A DNA stretch of 27,913 nt from Mageeibacillus sp. UBA5436 (lineage in GTDB: Bacteria; Bacillota; Clostridia; Saccharofermentanales; DTU023): the NCBI GenBank assembly GCA_002427545.1, contig DIRM01000019.1, positions 1 through 27,913 of the forward strand. Direction: 5' to 3'. The position numbers and the translations under genes were made by a program. Positions 25,073 to 27,913 of the stretch are shown here, piece by piece. Each line of letters starts with the position of its first letter. Position 1 is the stretch's first letter. The notes beneath the pieces were generated by a model. That model saw only the letters and a list, made by a program, of their open reading frames with translations, was not told where the DNA came from and made no database searches.

Positions 25073-26422
25073 ATGAATCATAATATTGTAAATAGTGTTT
25101 TAAAGCCAGTTACTAAGAGCTATGGCGGTGTTAGAATACCTGAAATAGATCGTACATATGGTAATAAACCAGCCATATTACCAAATCCAAATATGGTAAG
25201 AATTCCCCTATCCATGCATATTGGTAAACCATGTGATCCAATTGTCAGTGTAGGAGATAAAGTTCAAGTGGGCCAGCCCATTGCTGATACAGATGCATTA
25301 TTTTCAGCACCTATACATGCTTCAGTTTCTGGTACTGTCAAGGCTATTATTAACAATGCAATAGTTGCTGGTGGTAAAAAAACGAAATTGATTGAAATTG
25401 AATCAGATGGTCAGATGACAACTTGGAATGGTTTACAAGTTCCAATAATTAAAAGTCGCGAAAATTATATTGATAGCATTCGACAAAGTGGCTTAGTTGG
25501 GCTTGGTGGAGCAGGTTTTCCTACTTCAGTTAAATTTAATGTTAATCAAAAAATTGATTTTCTAATCGCAAATGGTGCAGAATGTGAACCTTATAATTCA
25601 TCTGATTTTTATACACTTAAATACCGTAGTATTGAATTATTAGATGGCATCAAAGCGAGCATGCATTGGCTTAATGTTAAAAAAGCTATTATTTTTATTG
25701 AAGATAATAAAATGGAAGCCGTTAAAATTCTTCAGAAAATTTTAGCGGAAAAATCTGATGTTTATAATAATATTCAAATTATGGTTGTACCAACAATGTA
25801 TCCACGGGGAGCAGAAAAAATTGTTATTCAAATGGCAACAGGTAGAATTGTGCCAGAAGGAAAATTGCCAGTAAACGTGAATGTAATTGTGCCAAATGTA
25901 ACTACCCTAGCCGAAACGGGAAGGTATTTAAAAACAGGCATGCCATTGGTTAATCGAGTGATTACTGTGGATGGTAATGCTATAAAAAAACCACAGAATG
26001 TTTTAGCACCAATAGGTACAGAAATTTATGAGATTTTAAAATTTTGTGAATTAGATGAAGATAGTGTTGATATGGTAATCATGGGTGGTCCAATGATGGG
26101 TATATCTGTCAATGATATTAAAGCTCCTTTGATTAAAATGAATAATGCCATTTTAGCTTTAACAAAAGAAGAAAGTGGCAGTCATTTAGAAACAGAATGC
26201 ATACGTTGTGCTCGTTGTATTCAGGCTTGCCCCATTAATTTATCTCCAACTGTGATGTATCATGCGATTAAAATAAATGATATGGAGCATGCAGAGAAAC
26301 TTCATGTCATGTCATGTATTGAATGTGGATCTTGTAGTTATGCTTGTCCAGCCAAAATTCCACTTGTCCATTGGTTTCGTGAAGCAAAAAATGTTATTCA
26401 CAATCAAGGAGGTAAAAAATAA
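25073..26422 (+). CDS. rnfC: Rnf electron transport complex subunit C
   Basis: Peripheral NADH- and FMN-binding subunit of the Rnf complex, which couples ferredoxin:NAD+ electron transfer to ion pumping. The N-terminus has HIGKPCDPIVSVGDKVQVGQ (a barrel-sandwich segment). The nucleotide/flavin loop is GLGGAGFPTSVK with NGAECEPY, and two [4Fe-4S] motifs lie at Cys376, 379, 382, 386 and Cys415, 418, 421, 425 (CARCIQACP and CGSCSYACP). At 449 residues it has the typical clostridial length. Ribosome site TTGGAG precedes the ATG. The stop overlaps the rnfD start (TAATG). Confidence 0.97.
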   Translation: MNHNIVNSVLKPVTKSYGGVRIPEIDRTYGNKPAILPNPNMVRIPLSMHIGKPCDPIVSVGDKVQVGQPIADTDALFSAPIHASVSGTVKAIINNAIVAGGKKTKLIEIESDGQMTTWNGLQVPIIKSRENYIDSIRQSGLVGLGGAGFPTSVKFNVNQKIDFLIANGAECEPYNSSDFYTLKYRSIELLDGIKASMHWLNVKKAIIFIEDNKMEAVKILQKILAEKSDVYNNIQIMVVPTMYPRGAEKIVIQMATGRIVPEGKLPVNVNVIVPNVTTLAETGRYLKTGMPLVNRVITVDGNAIKKPQNVLAPIGTEIYEILKFCELDEDSVDMVIMGGPMMGISVNDIKAPLIKMNNAILALTKEESGSHLETECIRCARCIQACPINLSPTVMYHAIKINDMEHAEKLHVMSCIECGSCSYACPAKIPLVHWFREAKNVIHNQGGKK

Positions 26423-27468
26423 TGACTGATAAAAAGACAATGCCTCGTTTAACCATTGCTAGCAGCCCACATATTAAAAATCCAATTAGCACACAAAGGA
26501 TTATGCTTAATGTGATTATTGCTCTGATTCCAGTCATTATTGCTTCGACGGCTATTTTTGGCTTACGAGTATTATTAAATGTGGTATTTGCTAGTTTAAT
26601 TGCAGTTTTAACAGAGTTCTTTGCTAGAAAAATCATGAAACGACCTCAAACCATACAAGATTTATCGGCGATTGTGACGGGTATTTTATTAGCTTTAAAT
26701 GTGCCCAAAGAAATGCCATTATGGCAATTGGGACTAGGCTCTATTTTTGCGATTGCCCTTGTAAAACAAGCTTTTGGCGGAATTGGCCAAAATATTGTCA
26801 ATCCAGCTTTGATTACAAGATTAGCATTAGTTTCTTCATTTAGTGATAGTTTTACAGCGCCAAGTAAGCCTTTAACCTGGTTTTCTAGTCTGTTTGATGG
26901 GTCAATAGCTATCACGAATGGATCCACAGCTATTGATGCTGTTTCGAATGCAACTTCTTTGCAAATTTTAAAAGGAGAGATTCAATCTGGAGAAACAGTT
27001 CTTCATCTTCTAGGTATCATAATGGGCAATAGAGAAACATTGGCTGTTGGAGAAGTTTGTTCCATTGCGATCCTGCTGGGCTTAATTGTTTTGTTAGCTC
27101 TTAAAATTATCAGTTGGCATATTCCCGTTAGTTTTATCGGAACAGTTGCCATTTGTTCCCTACTTTATGATTCTTTTAGTATTGACTATATGCTCTTAAA
27201 TATTTTTGCAGGTGGATTGCTAATTGGAGCAGTTTTTATGGCTACAGATTATGCGACTTCACCACTTACTAATAAAGGAAAATTAATCTATGGCTTAGGC
27301 TGTGGCCTTATCACATCCATGATTCGTTTTTGGGGTTCTCAGCCTGAAGGTGTTTCGTATAGCATTATTATAATGAATATTTTAACACCACATATTGATC
27401 GCTGGACTTTAAATCAACCCTATGGCATAGATAAGAGCAAAAAATCAGAACAGGAGGCAAAAGTATGA
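26422..27468 (+). CDS. rnfD: Rnf electron transport complex subunit D
   Basis: Integral membrane subunit (348 residues) of the Rnf complex, carrying covalent FMN. Several hydrophobic helices are seen, starting at residues 33-55. The block QAFGGIGQNIVNPAL and the later ATDYATSPLTNKGKLIYG are family signatures. The likely FMN-linked residue is Thr178 in AVSNATSL, corresponding to the SGAT-type motif (Asn replaces Gly). A conserved Gly-Glu segment follows (AVGEVCSIAILLG). An AAGGAGGT site lies inside the end of rnfC. The stop overlaps the rnfG start (ATGA). Confidence 0.95.
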   Translation: MTDKKTMPRLTIASSPHIKNPISTQRIMLNVIIALIPVIIASTAIFGLRVLLNVVFASLIAVLTEFFARKIMKRPQTIQDLSAIVTGILLALNVPKEMPLWQLGLGSIFAIALVKQAFGGIGQNIVNPALITRLALVSSFSDSFTAPSKPLTWFSSLFDGSIAITNGSTAIDAVSNATSLQILKGEIQSGETVLHLLGIIMGNRETLAVGEVCSIAILLGLIVLLALKIISWHIPVSFIGTVAICSLLYDSFSIDYMLLNIFAGGLLIGAVFMATDYATSPLTNKGKLIYGLGCGLITSMIRFWGSQPEGVSYSIIIMNILTPHIDRWTLNQPYGIDKSKKSEQEAKV

Positions 27469-27913
27469 ATAAGAATAAAAGCAAATTATCAGTAAAACCA
27501 GCTATTATTTTGATGCTTATTTGTATCATTACAGCATTTGCCTTGGCTTTGACAAATGAATTAACCAAGGGACCTATTGCAGAAGCAAGTCAAGCAAAAG
27601 AGTTACAAGCTATGCAAGAAGTTTTGCCTCAAGCTGTAGAACTTAAAATGGTTAGTGAAAAGGATTTAGAATACACAGAAGGTTTAGATACATCAGGTGA
27701 AGTTATTGGTTATATTTTTAAAAAAGCAAATCCTGGTTATGGTGGAGATGTTACGGTTAATATTGGCATTGATACAAAAGGAAATATAACAGGCGTGAAA
27801 CCAATAGAATTAGCAGAAACTCCAGGCATTGGCATGAAGGTTGAAAATGAAGATTTCTTACAACAATTTATTGGTAAAAAAGAGGAAGTATATATATCAA
27901 ACAATAATTCTGG
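27465..27913 (+). CDS. rnfG: Rnf electron transport complex subunit G, 3' end missing
   Basis: Membrane-anchored subunit with covalent FMN. One N-terminal transmembrane helix (about residues 11-28) is followed by the start of an FMN-binding domain: GYIFKKANPGYGGDVTVNIG and AETPGIGMKVENEDF. The expected SGAT-type flavin attachment motif would be just beyond the window, which cuts the gene after 149 codons. AGGAGG is eight bases before the ATG, and the start overlaps the rnfD stop. Confidence 0.94.
   Translation, partial: MNKNKSKLSVKPAIILMLICIITAFALALTNELTKGPIAEASQAKELQAMQEVLPQAVELKMVSEKDLEYTEGLDTSGEVIGYIFKKANPGYGGDVTVNIGIDTKGNITGVKPIELAETPGIGMKVENEDFLQQFIGKKEEVYISNNNS

Overview
This is an origin-of-replication window from an AT-rich (roughly 30% GC by eye) Gram-positive-type anaerobe, most likely a member of the Clostridia. 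That reading rests on the dnaA-dnaN-recF-remB-gyrB order, the consensus parS/ParAB system, ECF transporters, a cobalamin riboswitch, an Rnf complex and a GyrB with a PLWGKMLNVEK-type TOPRIM segment. The taxon is inference; no rRNA is present.

Layout. (1) 1-5834, left of the origin: the 3' part of a glutamine-type NAD synthetase gene (nadE), fpg/mutM, a converging glyoxalase I-like gene (minus strand), a cardiolipin synthase gene and a DUF3783 protein gene. Four of the five are transcribed toward the origin. (2) 5835-13257, the oriC region: DnaA boxes on both sides of dnaA, an AT-rich unwinding candidate before dnaN, then dnaN, recF, remB (DUF370) and gyrB, closed by a strong terminator. gyrA and the S4-domain gene yaaA are absent from their usual places. 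(3) 13036-15046, the segregation module: three perfect parS sites (one inside parA), parA and parB. (4) 15106-16047: a PfkB-family sugar kinase. (5) 16071-24808: a cobalamin-riboswitch-controlled operon. It encodes a 1411-residue surface protein with a beta-propeller, a lipoprotein ending in a transcobalamin-like DUF4430 domain, and a complete ECF transporter (EcfT, a fused double-ATPase EcfA, and a CbrT-like S component). (6) 25073-27913: the start of an rnf operon (rnfC, rnfD, partial rnfG).

How the parts work together. The riboswitch and its terminator should turn the operon on when B12 is scarce. The surface propeller protein and the DUF4430 lipoprotein would then capture corrinoid at the envelope and pass it to the S component, and the dedicated ECF module would import it. 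This is the most interesting system in the window, because the propeller recalls the BtuG idea of Bacteroidetes while the DUF4430 domain recalls animal intrinsic factor/transcobalamin.

Two smaller points stand out. The visible glutaminase domain of NadE has lost all three catalytic residues by alignment to the family motifs. DnaA carries an altered recognition segment (NHAT in place of DHTT), and the origin contains repeated TTATTAACA sites beside standard TTATTCACA boxes. G/C bias of the + strand seems to switch from C-rich to G-rich across the dnaA region, which supports this as the true origin.
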